Assembly (NCBI GenBank): GCA_018402525.1
Contig: JAGYIR010000008.1
Span: 48,501-112,500, forward strand
DNA from: Crocinitomicaceae bacterium
GTDB lineage: Bacteria > Bacteroidota > Bacteroidia > Flavobacteriales_D > Crocinitomicaceae
Reading direction: 5' to 3'
Length of the DNA: 64,000 nucleotides
The notes under the pieces were generated by a model. That model had not been told where the DNA came from. It ran no database searches and saw only the letters and a list, made by a program, of their open reading frames with translations. Below are positions 25,861-35,457 of the stretch, piece by piece. Position 1 is the stretch's first letter; the number at the start of each line of letters is the position of its first letter. Both the position numbers and the translations under genes were made by a program.

Positions 25861-27138
25861 ATGAATGTTGTTTATCCTTGCAATGTACCAAAAAACAATA
25901 ACTTGATTCAGCTATTCTTTAAATCTCTTGCTTTCGGTCTATTTTATGGACTTTTTAGTTTTGGAGTTTTTGGTCAATACACCTATTCTGATTTACTCGA
26001 AGAGAAAGATAACACGCAAAAAGCCGAAATCGGTCTGTACTTATTAAATGAATACCGACGAAACGATTTTGATTCACTCAAATTCTTGGCAGTACATTTA
26101 TTGTTGAGCGGTTCAGGAAAAAATGAGGAATTTACACAGGCGGTTGGCTTTAGAACTATTGGGGCTTACTACATCAAGAAGGGGAAAATTAAGGAGGGCA
26201 TTTCAAATTTAAACAGGGCAAAAGATTATTTTGAGAAGAAAGGAGACCTGGTGCTTCTTTCAGAAACAATCATTGAAGTTGGGAATGCCTATTTTTTAGA
26301 AGGAAACTACAAAGAAGCGATTAAAAAGTTGCTAGAATCGATGAAAATTGGAAAAAGATCTTCTGATAAAACACTTGAATTTGCAGCGAAATTGACACTG
26401 GGTCAAGCATACTGTGCGATTGGTGATACGTCTGTTGGTGTTTTTAGCATTCTTCAATACAAAGATCAGGCATTGGAACACAAACGGTATGAATCCGTAG
26501 CAAATGCATATGCTACGCTTGGAATGATAGAATTTGATCGTAAGAACATGGACCTTTCCAAAGAATATTATGAGCAGAGTTTAAAATACAGTGAGAAGTC
26601 AGATTCAAAAGTTATTCTATCGCATGCCTATAACAATAAAGCAATATTACATTTTAATTTAGAAGAAATGGATTCTTCGCTCATGTACTTTGAAATGGGA
26701 CTTCGGTTAAGGGAGAAGCTGAACCAAACGAAAGGAGTTGTGGAGAGTTATTTCAATATTGCAAGCTTTTATCAAGGGACTGGTGATTATGACAATGCAT
26801 TGTACTATTTTAATCAATCGGTTCAATTGGCGAAAAAGAACAAGTTTAACGTGGATGAAGTCGATGCTTTAAGTGAAATGCTTACGATTTATGATAAATT
26901 AAATAATCATAAGGAAAAGGGGCGCATCGAAAAAAGAATTGCGCATCTGAAACAGTTTATTACCGAAAGTGAGTCTATTGACGACGAAATATTGGCATAT
27001 GCCGAAGAAGTGATGTTTGGACAAAAGGTGGTTGCAAAAAACAAAAATAGCAGTGAAAAGTCCAACTCCTATATCTGGCTGTTGTTAGGAGGAATTATCG
27101 TTTTATTAGTGTTTGGGATTGTTCGAAGACCTAGTTAA
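25861..27138 (+). CDS. TPR-repeat protein with C-terminal membrane anchor
   Basis: A 425-residue protein: an N-terminal hydrophobic signal or anchor (about 15-40), multiple tetratricopeptide repeats (about 75-345, e.g. NAYATLGMIEFDRKNMDLSK and ASFYQGTGDYDNALYYFNQS), and a C-terminal transmembrane helix (YIWLLLGGIIVLLVFGIV) with a short basic tail. It resembles the sensor half of Bacteroidota TPR regulators but lacks the histidine kinase or HTH output domain usually attached. It diverges from pruA with only 26 bases between starts. A scaffolding role is likely; the partner is unknown. Confidence 0.7.
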   Translation: MNVVYPCNVPKNNNLIQLFFKSLAFGLFYGLFSFGVFGQYTYSDLLEEKDNTQKAEIGLYLLNEYRRNDFDSLKFLAVHLLLSGSGKNEEFTQAVGFRTIGAYYIKKGKIKEGISNLNRAKDYFEKKGDLVLLSETIIEVGNAYFLEGNYKEAIKKLLESMKIGKRSSDKTLEFAAKLTLGQAYCAIGDTSVGVFSILQYKDQALEHKRYESVANAYATLGMIEFDRKNMDLSKEYYEQSLKYSEKSDSKVILSHAYNNKAILHFNLEEMDSSLMYFEMGLRLREKLNQTKGVVESYFNIASFYQGTGDYDNALYYFNQSVQLAKKNKFNVDEVDALSEMLTIYDKLNNHKEKGRIEKRIAHLKQFITESESIDDEILAYAEEVMFGQKVVAKNKNSSEKSNSYIWLLLGGIIVLLVFGIVRRPS

Positions 27139-27517
27139 GTTTCGCCACGTATTCTAAGGAAAATGTTGGGACAAAAACCTCAAATAATTCACCGTCGATT
27201 AAATTTTTGAAGGTATAAAATCCTTTCATCATACCGACCTCTGATCGCAGATCACAACCACTTGTGTAGGTGAATTTCTCGCCAGGTTTTAAAATTGGTT
27301 GTTCTCCAATTACACCTTCGCCATTTACATAACGCGCATCAGAAAGTGAATCAAAAATATACCAGTCGCGCATCATTAATTGAACGTCAAAACTGTTGGT
27401 ATTTTCAATGTCAATCGTATAATTAAAGAAGTACTCAGAATTTATGATATTCGAAAGGTCAGGTCTAAACTGTGTTCTAACCGATATTTGTATTCCAGAA
27501 GTGATTAATGTACTCAT
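27131..27517 (-). CDS. apaG: ApaG/DUF525 family protein
   Basis: A 128-residue single-domain protein with an immunoglobulin/FN3-like beta-sandwich. The family motifs YFFNYTIDIEN, LMMRDWYIFDS, GEGVIGEQPILKPGEKFTYT and MKGFYTF are clear. ApaG proteins are linked to divalent cation (Co2+/Mg2+) phenotypes in Salmonella, but the molecular role is still unclear. It converges on the TPR gene with eight bases of overlap. Confidence 0.9.
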   Translation of the reverse strand: MSTLITSGIQISVRTQFRPDLSNIINSEYFFNYTIDIENTNSFDVQLMMRDWYIFDSLSDARYVNGEGVIGEQPILKPGEKFTYTSGCDLRSEVGMMKGFYTFKNLIDGELFEVFVPTFSLEYVAKLN

Positions 27518-27619
27518 TAGATCAAATTATCTGTAGGCAATATATAAAAAAAAATTAAAACAAAAAATGTTGTAGGAGTTATAACATCTCTTAAAGTTGT
27601 TTTATTTGTTATCAACTTA

Positions 27620-27638
27620 ATTTAGAATGATTCTAAAT
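27620..27638. promoter_or_regulatory. 19-base palindrome upstream of nqrA
   Basis: ATTTAGAAT-G-ATTCTAAAT, perfect 9-1-9 symmetry, 90-108 bases before nqrA. The geometry equals that of Fur and DtxR-family operators. It may link Na+-NQR expression to iron or manganese supply; the binding protein is unknown. Confidence 0.45.
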
Positions 27639-27693
27639 TATATCTTTTTTTAACTACGTCCATCATAATGTGCCTACATCATTGCGAAATTTT

Positions 27694-27701
27694 TATTTTT
27701 G
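27694..27701 (+). promoter_or_regulatory. Candidate -7 element of the nqr operon
   Basis: TATTTTTG matches TAnnTTTG and lies 27 bases before the nqrA ATG. No good -33 box was found at standard spacing. A weaker box, TATCTTTT at 27641-27648, adjoins the 19-base palindrome. Confidence 0.4.
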
Positions 27702-27728
27702 CTTCGTTATTTTAAAACGCTTTAATGC

Positions 27729-29090
27729 ATGTCAAAAACAGTAAAGCTTAGAAAGGGCTTAGATATCAGGTTGATAGGTGTAGCCAATAAGATTAAATCT
27801 GAATTGGTCTTACCGAAGACAGTATCTGTTAAGCCTAGTGATTTTCACGGTTTAACACCGAAAATGGTTGTTAAAGAAGGAGATCAGGTAAAGGCAGGAA
27901 GTATTATCTTTTATGATAAATACAACGAAGTGGTCAAGTACGCTTCTCCTGTTAGTGGTAAAATCGAAGCCATCGTTCGCGGTGAAAAGCGAAGAATTCT
28001 CGAAGTAGTAATCTCCGTAGATGATGAGATTACTTATGAGCAACCGCAAAATGTAGATATTTCTTCAATGAATAATGAAGAAGTTAAAGCGACGGTTTTG
28101 GCTTCAGGATTTTGGGCATTCATTAAACAACGTCCGCTGGATATTGTTGCCGACCCAAAGAATCAACCAAAATCTATTTTTGTTTCTGCGTTTGATAGTT
28201 CACCACTTGCACCTGATTTTGATTACGTTTTGCACGGTAAGAACGAGGAGTTTCAAATGGGACTTGAGGTCTTAACAAAGTTAACAACTGGAAAGGTGCA
28301 TTTAACGTTAAACGCAAATGTTCCAGCCGATGCTGTTTTCACCGAAGCGAAGGGTGTTGAAATCAATAGGATTTCAGGAAAACATCCGGGTGGCAATGTT
28401 GGGACTCAAATACATCACATCGACCCAGTAAATAAAGGTGAGTTTGTGTGGACGGTAAATGCTCAAGATGTTGCTTTAATCGGTCGCTACTTTAAATCTG
28501 GTAAATACGACCTAAGAAAAACGATAGCAATTACTGGTTCAGAAATTAAAAACCCACAGTATGTCGAGGTGATTAGCGGAACAAACTTGAATTCAATTTT
28601 GGAAGGACAGATTATATCTGATAACGTTAGAGTTATTTCTGGAAATGTATTAACAGGTGATAAGGTTGCTAAAGATGGACACCTCGGGTTTTATCATAAT
28701 CAAATTACAGTTATTCCAGAAGGGAATCAATTGAAGTTTGCGCCAACGAAAGGATGGATGGGTCCAGGGTTTGATAAGTTTTCAAATTCTCGTCTGTTTC
28801 CTACATTTTTGTTAGGGAAGAAAAGGTTTAGACTGGATACCAATACAAATGGTGAACAAAGAGCATTTGTCGTAACAGGGGAACTTGAAAAAGTTTTCCC
28901 ATTCGATATTCTTCCAATGCAATTGGTTAAAGCTGCAATCACGGACGACATCGATGCAATGGAAAATTTAGGTATTTATGAAGTTGCGCCAGAAGATTTT
29001 GCACTTTGCGAATATGTTTGTACAACTAAAATTAACATTCAAGATGAAATCCGTCAGGGTCTAGACCTGATAGGTGAAGAATGTATGTAA
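27729..29090 (+). CDS. nqrA: Na+-translocating NADH:quinone reductase subunit A
   Basis: A 453-residue cytoplasmic subunit of the Na+-NQR complex. The opening LRKGLDIRLIGVANK and the KPSDFHGLTPKMVVKEGDQV segment (barrel-sandwich/biotinyl-like fold) are typical of NqrA. FKFSN-like FDKFSNSRLF and DILPMQLVKA are in the C-terminal half. NqrA contributes to the quinone site of the complex, which pumps sodium while passing electrons from NADH to quinone. It heads nqrABCDEF, transcribed as one unit. Confidence 0.95.
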   Translation: MSKTVKLRKGLDIRLIGVANKIKSELVLPKTVSVKPSDFHGLTPKMVVKEGDQVKAGSIIFYDKYNEVVKYASPVSGKIEAIVRGEKRRILEVVISVDDEITYEQPQNVDISSMNNEEVKATVLASGFWAFIKQRPLDIVADPKNQPKSIFVSAFDSSPLAPDFDYVLHGKNEEFQMGLEVLTKLTTGKVHLTLNANVPADAVFTEAKGVEINRISGKHPGGNVGTQIHHIDPVNKGEFVWTVNAQDVALIGRYFKSGKYDLRKTIAITGSEIKNPQYVEVISGTNLNSILEGQIISDNVRVISGNVLTGDKVAKDGHLGFYHNQITVIPEGNQLKFAPTKGWMGPGFDKFSNSRLFPTFLLGKKRFRLDTNTNGEQRAFVVTGELEKVFPFDILPMQLVKAAITDDIDAMENLGIYEVAPEDFALCEYVCTTKINIQDEIRQGLDLIGEECM

Positions 29091-29109
29091 TTCTAAAATA
29101 ATAGTAGCG

Positions 29110-30309
29110 GTGAAATTCTTAGAAAATATAGTACACAAAATGGAACCAAAGTTCGCCAAAGGTGCGAAACTTGAAAAGTGGAATCCAGTTTTTGAATCGT
29201 TTATGACGTTGGCATTTACACCTGCTGAAGTCACTAAAAAGGGAGCTCACATTAGAGATGGTGTGGATTTGAAAAGAACCATGATGACGGTCATTCTTGC
29301 GATGATTCCATGTCTTTTGTTCGGTATTTACAATACTGGTCACTGGGAAATGGTCGCAGCTTCAGGGAACCGTGATTTGGTCTTTTGGGCAGATCAAGGA
29401 GCAAAAATTCTAGCGGGTATAAAAGTGGTATTACCGTTAATAGTGGTTTCTTACGGAGTGGGATTGGCTATTGAGTTCGTTTTTGCCATTATTAGAGGTC
29501 ACTCCTTGCATGAAGGATTCCTCGTTTCTGGAATGTTGATTCCTCTAATTATGCCTGCGGATGTTCCGTTGTGGATGGTTGGAGTCGCAACAGCTTTTGC
29601 AGTGATCATTGGAAAAGAAGTGTTTGGTGGTACAGGTATGAATATTTTGAATGTTGCCCTTACAGCACGTGCTTTCCTTTTCTTCGCATATCCAACATCG
29701 ATGTCTGGAGACAAAGTGTGGATGGCAGGACCAGAAGCAAATGTTGATGGATTTACAGGATCAACAGCACTTGGCGATTTAGCAACCTTTATGTCGGATA
29801 AACCGGTTTTCCAAAATCTAGAGGCGTATACCAATAACTATTCCTTTTTCGATTCCATGGTGGGTATTATTCCAGGTTCGATTGGAGAAACATCTGTCAT
29901 TGCTTGTTTGTTGGGAGCTTTATTGCTGCTTGCTACGGGAGTAGGGTCGTTTAGAATTATGGCATCTTTTTTTGCTGGAGGATACATCATGGGATTATTG
30001 TTGAATATGGCCGGTGGAAATGATTTTCTCGATTTACCAGCACATTTTCATTTAGCAATTGGTGGATTTGCATTTGGTGCTGTATTTATGGCAACTGATC
30101 CGGTAACCGCAGCTCAAACTGCGACTGGTAAAATTATTTATGGACTTTTCGGTGGAATTATAGCAATTCTAATTAGAGTCCTTAACCCAGCATATCCAGA
30201 GGGAGTAATGTTGGCGATCTTATTTATGAATGTAATGGCTCCAATTATTGACCATTACGTGATTCAAAGCAATATTAAACGAAGATTAAAACGAGTTAAA
30301 ACTGCATAA
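29110..30309 (+). CDS. nqrB: Na+-translocating NADH:quinone reductase subunit B
   Basis: A 399-residue polytopic membrane protein. The frame is open from ATG 29074, but GTG 29110 gives MKFLENIVHKMEPKFAKGAK, which fits the family N-terminus better and avoids overlap with nqrA. NqrB carries covalent FMN on a Thr, here in DGFTGSTAL, where the canonical SGAT-type site reads TGST. It forms part of the sodium channel of the complex with NqrD and NqrE. Conserved GVGLAIEF, GKEVFGGTGMNILNVALTAR and FMATDPVTAAQT are present. The start is uncertain. Confidence 0.93.
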   Translation: MKFLENIVHKMEPKFAKGAKLEKWNPVFESFMTLAFTPAEVTKKGAHIRDGVDLKRTMMTVILAMIPCLLFGIYNTGHWEMVAASGNRDLVFWADQGAKILAGIKVVLPLIVVSYGVGLAIEFVFAIIRGHSLHEGFLVSGMLIPLIMPADVPLWMVGVATAFAVIIGKEVFGGTGMNILNVALTARAFLFFAYPTSMSGDKVWMAGPEANVDGFTGSTALGDLATFMSDKPVFQNLEAYTNNYSFFDSMVGIIPGSIGETSVIACLLGALLLLATGVGSFRIMASFFAGGYIMGLLLNMAGGNDFLDLPAHFHLAIGGFAFGAVFMATDPVTAAQTATGKIIYGLFGGIIAILIRVLNPAYPEGVMLAILFMNVMAPIIDHYVIQSNIKRRLKRVKTA

Positions 30310-30311
30310 TT

Positions 30312-31043
30312 ATGGCAATTAATAAAGATAGTAATAGCTATACCTTCGTATTCGCAATTGTACTGATTACAGTTGTAGGTACAATTTTAGCCTTGTTGGC
30401 TATGGGATTAAAACCTATGCAAGCAAAGAATGATGAGGTCAAAAAGAAGTTGGACGTACTTTCTGCGCTAATGACTCCAAAGGAAATGGAAACAATAGAC
30501 CGTTCAAATGCTGCTGAAATTTTCGAGAAATATGTCAACTTGGAAGATGCATTGGTATTGGATGCCGCTGGAAAAGTAAAGGAAGGATTGAAAGCTTTCG
30601 ATATTGATATTCGTCGCGAATACAAAGACAAGAAGTTACAGGAAGCAGATAGAAACTACCCACTGTTCATTGCTAAGAAGGATGGAAAGACATTCTACAT
30701 TATCCCAATGATAGGAAAGGGGCTTTGGGGACCAATTTGGGGCAACGTTTGTTTGGCGGAAGATATGAAAACAATTCAAGGAGCATCTTTCGGTCACCAA
30801 GGAGAAACACCTGGTTTGGGGGCTGAAATTTCTCAACCGTTTTTCGTTAATCGTTGGATTGGTGAACAAATTTCCGATGAAAGCAATGAGTTTTCAAAGT
30901 TTGAAATTGTAAAGGATGGAAGTGGTGCAGCAATGCCTTCACGAGTAGATGGAATTACTGGTGGAACAATCACTTCTGTTGGTGTTCAAGAAATGGCCAA
31001 TAGATGTCTTAAAGTGTATGTATCATACTTTAATAATTTGTAA
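30312..31043 (+). CDS. nqrC: Na+-translocating NADH:quinone reductase subunit C
   Basis: A 243-residue protein with one N-terminal membrane helix (about 10-32) and a periplasmic FMN-binding domain. The covalent FMN site is DGITGGTITS (probable acceptor Thr219), a variant of SGAT with Gly in place of Ala. GLWGPIWG and GHQGETPGLGAEI are conserved family segments. It passes electrons between the FMN of NqrB and the other centres. It begins two bases after the nqrB stop. Confidence 0.95.
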   Translation: MAINKDSNSYTFVFAIVLITVVGTILALLAMGLKPMQAKNDEVKKKLDVLSALMTPKEMETIDRSNAAEIFEKYVNLEDALVLDAAGKVKEGLKAFDIDIRREYKDKKLQEADRNYPLFIAKKDGKTFYIIPMIGKGLWGPIWGNVCLAEDMKTIQGASFGHQGETPGLGAEISQPFFVNRWIGEQISDESNEFSKFEIVKDGSGAAMPSRVDGITGGTITSVGVQEMANRCLKVYVSYFNNL

Positions 31044-31054
31044 TAATTGAGATT

Positions 31055-31738
31055 ATGAGTGAAGTTGTAGAAAAATCAAAAGCTCCAAAAGAGCCATTGT
31101 TTTCAAAGAAAAATAAAAAGCTCGTTACGGATCCATTAACAGATAACAATCCTGTAACAATTCAAGTTCTTGGGATTTGTTCTGCTCTTGCAATTACAGT
31201 TCAAGTGGAACAGGCAGTTGTAATGGGAGCTTCAGTAATTTTTGTAATGATTTTGGGTAACTTGATTATTTCGCTTCTGAGAAATATGATTCCTTCTCGA
31301 ATTCGTATTATCGTACAGTTAGTCGTTGTGGCTTCTTTGGTAATTATTGTAAATGAAGTACTAAAGGCATTCCTACCTGATGTATCTGAGAAGCTCTCGG
31401 TATTTGTCGGACTTATTATTACGAACTGTATTATCATGGGCCGATTTGAAGCATTTGCCATGGCGAACAAACCTTGGCCATCGGTGATGGATGCCATCGG
31501 AAATGGACTCGGTTATGCGGGTCTAATGATTATTGTTGCGTTTTTCCGTGAATTGTTTGGTTCAGGTACACTTTATGGATTTCCAATTTTCGGAGATTAC
31601 ATTGAAGGAAATGGATTGTATTCAATGGGATATATGAACAATAATATGATGATTTTACCTCCAATGGCATTGATTATTGTGGGGGTAATCATCTGGATAC
31701 AGCGTTCACGTAATAAGGAATTAATAGAGAAGAATTAA
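31055..31738 (+). CDS. nqrD: Na+-translocating NADH:quinone reductase subunit D
   Basis: A 227-residue membrane subunit with about six helices. Conserved LVTDPLTDNNPVTIQVLGIC, LIITNCIIMGRFEAFAMANK and FFRELFGSGTLYG identify NqrD. With NqrE it holds an intramembrane iron-sulphur centre between two half-channels; the Cys in LGICSA and NCIIMGR are the likely ligands in this subunit. It is 11 bases after nqrC and 24 before nqrE. Confidence 0.95.
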   Translation: MSEVVEKSKAPKEPLFSKKNKKLVTDPLTDNNPVTIQVLGICSALAITVQVEQAVVMGASVIFVMILGNLIISLLRNMIPSRIRIIVQLVVVASLVIIVNEVLKAFLPDVSEKLSVFVGLIITNCIIMGRFEAFAMANKPWPSVMDAIGNGLGYAGLMIIVAFFRELFGSGTLYGFPIFGDYIEGNGLYSMGYMNNNMMILPPMALIIVGVIIWIQRSRNKELIEKN

Positions 31739-31762
31739 AACCCTTTGGGAAATTAAAGAATT

Positions 31763-32452
31763 ATGGAAAGTACATTAGATATATTCGTAAAAGCCATCTT
31801 TTCGGAGAACATGATTTTCGCCTACTTTTTGGGTATGTGTTCTTACTTGGCGGTATCCAAAACAGTAAAAACTGCAGTTGGTTTAGGGGCAGCCGTTATT
31901 TTCGTATTGGTAGTCACTGTTCCTGTGAACTATTTGTTGGAGAACTACCTTTTAAAGGAGGGCGCATTGACTTGGATCAGTGAAGATTATGCCAGTATTG
32001 ATTTGAGTTTCTTATCATTCATTATGTTTATCGCCGTTGTTGCATCGATTGTACAACTGGTTGAGATGTTGGTAGAGAAGTTTGCACCAGCGTTGTATGG
32101 TGCCTTAGGAATTTTCCTTCCGCTGATTGCGGTTAACTGTTCCATCCTTGGTGGAGCTTTATTCATGCAGGAAAGACAATACTCTACAATATTGGATGCT
32201 ACTGCGTTCTCTCTTGGTTCTGGAATAGGTTGGTTTATTGCAATTGTCGCAATTGCTGCAATTCGTGAGAAAATCCGTTACTCTAAAGTTCCTGGTCCAC
32301 TAAGAGGTTTAGGAATTACATTTATCATTACTGGTTTGATGGGGATTGCGTTTATGAGCTTTATGGGAATTAAATACGGTAAGGAAGTTAAGGATGAAAA
32401 GGTTGCAGTAGTACAAGCTGTAAATCAAACGAACACTAAAATTAACGAGTAA
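31763..32452 (+). CDS. nqrE: Na+-translocating NADH:quinone reductase subunit E
   Basis: A 229-residue membrane protein, the structural twin of NqrD. SENMIFAYFLGMCSYLAVSK, LPLIAVNCSILGGALFMQER and GIGWFIAIVAIAAIREKIRY are conserved; the Cys in GMCSY and NCSILG are the likely iron ligands. The C-terminus is about 25 residues longer and more polar than usual (KYGKEVKDEKVAVVQAVNQT). Its stop overlaps the nqrF ATG by one base. Confidence 0.95.
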   Translation: MESTLDIFVKAIFSENMIFAYFLGMCSYLAVSKTVKTAVGLGAAVIFVLVVTVPVNYLLENYLLKEGALTWISEDYASIDLSFLSFIMFIAVVASIVQLVEMLVEKFAPALYGALGIFLPLIAVNCSILGGALFMQERQYSTILDATAFSLGSGIGWFIAIVAIAAIREKIRYSKVPGPLRGLGITFIITGLMGIAFMSFMGIKYGKEVKDEKVAVVQAVNQTNTKINE

Positions 32453-33750
32453 TGGGATTAACAGTTATTATAACAATTATTGCCTTTTTAGCAGTCGTAT
32501 TAGTATTGGTATCGATGCTTTTATTTGTAAAAGCAAAGTTATCACCTGCAGGAAAACTTACGATAGACATTAACGATGGTGAAAGAGTAATTGAAGTAGA
32601 CGGTGGAGGAACGCTGTTGAGTACTTTAAGTTCAAACGGAATATTTTTACCTTCTGCATGTGGTGGCGGTGGAACATGCGTTCAATGTGTATGTCATGTG
32701 CTTGAAGGTGGTGGAAATATTTTACCTACGGAAGAACCTCACTTCTCGAGAAAGGAAATCGCAGCGCACATTCGTCTTGGATGCCAAGTGAAAGTGAAGG
32801 AGAACATGAAAATTCATGTGGAAGAAGAAGTACTTGGTATTAAGGAATGGGAAGCGACCGTTGTTTCGAATTACAATGTGGCTACGTTCATTAAGGAATT
32901 TATTGTAGAAATTCCAGAAGATATGGATTACAAAGCTGGAGGTTATATTCAAATCAAAATTCCAGCATGTACGATCAACTATTCTGAAATGGACATTTCT
33001 GCTCATCCACAAGATCATCCAGGTGAGCCAGATAAATTTAAAGCAGACTGGGATAAATTTGGTTTATGGCCACTTGTAATGAAGAACGATGAGGAAGTTG
33101 TTCGTGCATACTCAATGGCTTCATACCCAGCTGAAGGTCGAAGAGTAATGTTGAACGTGCGTATTGCGACTCCGCCATGGGATAGAGAAAGAAATGCATG
33201 GATGAATGTGAATCCAGGAGTTGCGTCTTCATACATCTTTAATTTGAAAGAGGGAGATAAAGCTATTATTTCTGGACCTTACGGTGAGTTCTTTATCAAT
33301 GAATCGGACGCTGAAATGTTGTACATTGGTGGTGGTGCTGGAATGGCACCTATGCGCTCGCACTTATATGAATTGTTTAGAACGATTAAGACGGGACGTA
33401 AAGTAACTTACTGGTATGGTGGTCGATCTAGAGCTGAACTTTTCTACATTCACTATTTTAGAGATCTGGAGAAGGATTTCCCTAATTTTAGATTTTACAT
33501 GGTACTTTCAGAACCACTTCCGACAGATAATTGGAAGGAAATGAAGGACATGGACGATAAAGAGGGAGATGGATTTCTTGGGTTCGTGCACCAAACTGTA
33601 ATCGATCAGTACCTTTCAAAACATGATGCACCAGAAGATATCGAGTTTTACTTCTGTGGACCGCCATTGATGAATCAAGCCGTTATTAAAATGTGCGATG
33701 AATGGGGTGTTCCAAAAGAGAATGTACGATTTGACGATTTTGGTGGCTAA
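32452..33750 (+). CDS. nqrF: Na+-translocating NADH:quinone reductase subunit F
   Basis: A 432-residue NADH-oxidising subunit. It has an N-terminal membrane helix (about 5-27), a plant-type 2Fe-2S domain with ligands Cys70, Cys76, Cys79 and Cys111 (ACGGGGTCVQC, GCQVKV), then a ferredoxin-reductase module: FAD site VRAYSMASYP and NAD site GGGAGMAPMRSH, with FYFCGPPLMNQ near the C-terminus. It takes a hydride from NADH and feeds the chain of flavins. Last gene of the operon; a terminator follows at 33771. Confidence 0.96.
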   Translation: MGLTVIITIIAFLAVVLVLVSMLLFVKAKLSPAGKLTIDINDGERVIEVDGGGTLLSTLSSNGIFLPSACGGGGTCVQCVCHVLEGGGNILPTEEPHFSRKEIAAHIRLGCQVKVKENMKIHVEEEVLGIKEWEATVVSNYNVATFIKEFIVEIPEDMDYKAGGYIQIKIPACTINYSEMDISAHPQDHPGEPDKFKADWDKFGLWPLVMKNDEEVVRAYSMASYPAEGRRVMLNVRIATPPWDRERNAWMNVNPGVASSYIFNLKEGDKAIISGPYGEFFINESDAEMLYIGGGAGMAPMRSHLYELFRTIKTGRKVTYWYGGRSRAELFYIHYFRDLEKDFPNFRFYMVLSEPLPTDNWKEMKDMDDKEGDGFLGFVHQTVIDQYLSKHDAPEDIEFYFCGPPLMNQAVIKMCDEWGVPKENVRFDDFGG

Positions 33751-33770
33751 TAGTTAAAAGCACATTATCT

Positions 33771-33803
33771 AAATCCTGTTCGTAGAGCAGGATTTTTTGT
33801 TTT
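33771..33803 (+). terminator. Terminator of the nqr operon
   Basis: AAATCCTG (33771-33778) pairs with CAGGATTT (33788-33795) around a nine-base loop, followed by TTTGTTTT. It lies 20 bases after the nqrF stop. Confidence 0.8.
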
Positions 33804-33884
33804 AACATTTTTTGGGTGTCTCAAAACAACAATTTAATTTCAATGGCATATTAATTGCTTTATCTTCGAAAAAACACATTGATT

Positions 33885-35417
33885 ATGAGGACATTTTACA
33901 CACTTTCCGTTTTCGTATTTTCTCTGGGAACTTTTGTTTCTTTTGGACAAGAAAGAACTACAACCGTTGAAAATTTCGAACCTATTAGAACCGAATTAGC
34001 GCAATGGGACGCAGTTCGTGGTCCATGGCTTGCATCAAGTATGGAAGCAATGGCAAACAATCAACCGATTCCAGTTAGAACTTTTCCAGAGAATTTCACT
34101 CCAAATCAAATGATGCGAATGGTCGACCCTGGAACACGTGCAAATATACAACGCACCGCACAGGAAAATAGTTCAGCATCTCAAACTTCTTTTTGGAGAG
34201 ATATCAACCGTTATACCTCCGTTGGAAATTGTTCACCAAGAATGGCACGATCTTATGGCGATCCACACATTGTTTCTTTTGATGGAGCAAGATTTTCTTT
34301 TCAGACCGTTGGTGAGTTTGTTTTGGCGCGATCTTCTGGAGGAGATGTGGAGGTGCAGGCAAGGCAAAAGCCACAAGGGGAGGATTTCTCACTGAATACT
34401 GCGGTAGCTATGAACGTGGCTGGTGACAGATTGGGAATATATGCAGAGGATTATCCAGATGCGGATTATTCTACACCTGTTCGTTTGAATGGACGTTCGC
34501 TTCACCTTACAGGGTCTACATATTTTCTAGATCACGGTGGAACCATACAGAAATCAGGTAATTCTTACTTTATTCATTGGCCTACAGGTGAGTCAGCTGA
34601 GATTAAAATGAGAAATAGTCGTAACATGTCGTTTATGGACATTTCAGTCAACGTTCTTCCTTGCGCGGTAACGGGTTATTCAGGCGTCTTAGGTAATGCA
34701 AATGGCAATGCAGGAGATGATTTTGATTTAGGCGTATCGATGAGAACTCCACGCGATCCATTTGGGGACGATAACTATGCAAGTAGAGAGCGACAAGCGC
34801 AAATTGCTAGAATGTTAGCTAATCAGCACAGAGTGGATGATTTTACAACGCTTTTCGATTATTCAATTGGAAGAAACACCCTTTCCTTTACGGATCGTTC
34901 TTTTCCACGAATATACCGCACTATTAATGATTTAGATCAACGTAGAATCGATCGTTCACGACGCATGTGCGAACAAAGTGGAATTGCGGCAAGTGGCATC
35001 AATGGATGTATTTTTGACAATGCATTTTTGGAAATTGAAGCACCAAGAGAACCGATTCTAAATGATCCTGTTGCAGATACTAGAGAGTTAAGAGAGATAA
35101 AGGAGCCCGTGATAAATAGAAATCCACCAAGAGAGCGATTTCAAGGGGAAAGCAGATTAGAAGAGCAACCAATAAATGCGGAGCCAATTACTAGAAATCC
35201 TGTAAAAGAAGAAGTTCAATCAAAAGAAGAAGTGGAAATTGTACCAACACCAACCCCAAGTCCTAAACCATTGCCACCAGCAGCGAAACCTAAGCCAACC
35301 CCAAAACCAGCTCCTCCGGTGGTGAAGCCAAAGCCGAAGCCAACGCCGAGCCCTGCGCCGAAGCCGGCGCCAAAGGTTAAATCGACACCTAAACCTGGTG
35401 TGGGAGGAAGGCCCTAG
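33885..35417 (+). CDS. Secreted von Willebrand factor type D domain protein with proline-rich tail
   Basis: A 510-residue protein from ATG 33885 with a signal peptide (about 1-21). The frame is open from TTG 33855, but the added residues spoil the signal. The central VWD-like domain (about 105-300) opens with [20 protein letters not shown] and includes [20 protein letters not shown], closely resembling the VWD pattern of Cys-framed GDPH...FDG...GLCGN. The C-terminal 60 residues are almost pure Pro/Lys/Thr/Ala ([20 protein letters not shown]), like wall-spanning or stalk segments. No T9SS domain is visible. A surface or adhesive role is possible; function unknown. Confidence 0.7.
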   Translation: MRTFYTLSVFVFSLGTFVSFGQERTTTVENFEPIRTELAQWDAVRGPWLASSMEAMANNQPIPVRTFPENFTPNQMMRMVDPGTRANIQRTAQENSSASQTSFWRDINRYTSVGNCSPRMARSYGDPHIVSFDGARFSFQTVGEFVLARSSGGDVEVQARQKPQGEDFSLNTAVAMNVAGDRLGIYAEDYPDADYSTPVRLNGRSLHLTGSTYFLDHGGTIQKSGNSYFIHWPTGESAEIKMRNSRNMSFMDISVNVLPCAVTGYSGVLGNANGNAGDDFDLGVSMRTPRDPFGDDNYASRERQAQIARMLANQHRVDDFTTLFDYSIGRNTLSFTDRSFPRIYRTINDLDQRRIDRSRRMCEQSGIAASGINGCIFDNAFLEIEAPREPILNDPVADTRELREIKEPVINRNPPRERFQGESRLEEQPINAEPITRNPVKEEVQSKEEVEIVPTPTPSPKPLPPAAKPKPTPKPAPPVVKPKPKPTPSPAPKPAPKVKSTPKPGVGGRP

Positions 35418-35423
35418 ATTACT

Positions 35424-35457
35424 ATAAAAAGCTGATCAATTGATCAGCTTTTTATGT
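35424..35457 (+). terminator. Perfect palindromic terminator after the VWD gene
   Basis: A 32-base perfect palindrome at 35424-35455, centred on AATT, with a GCTGATCA core flanked by A-run and T-run. It can act as a terminator on either strand and lies seven bases after the stop at 35417. Confidence 0.8.
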
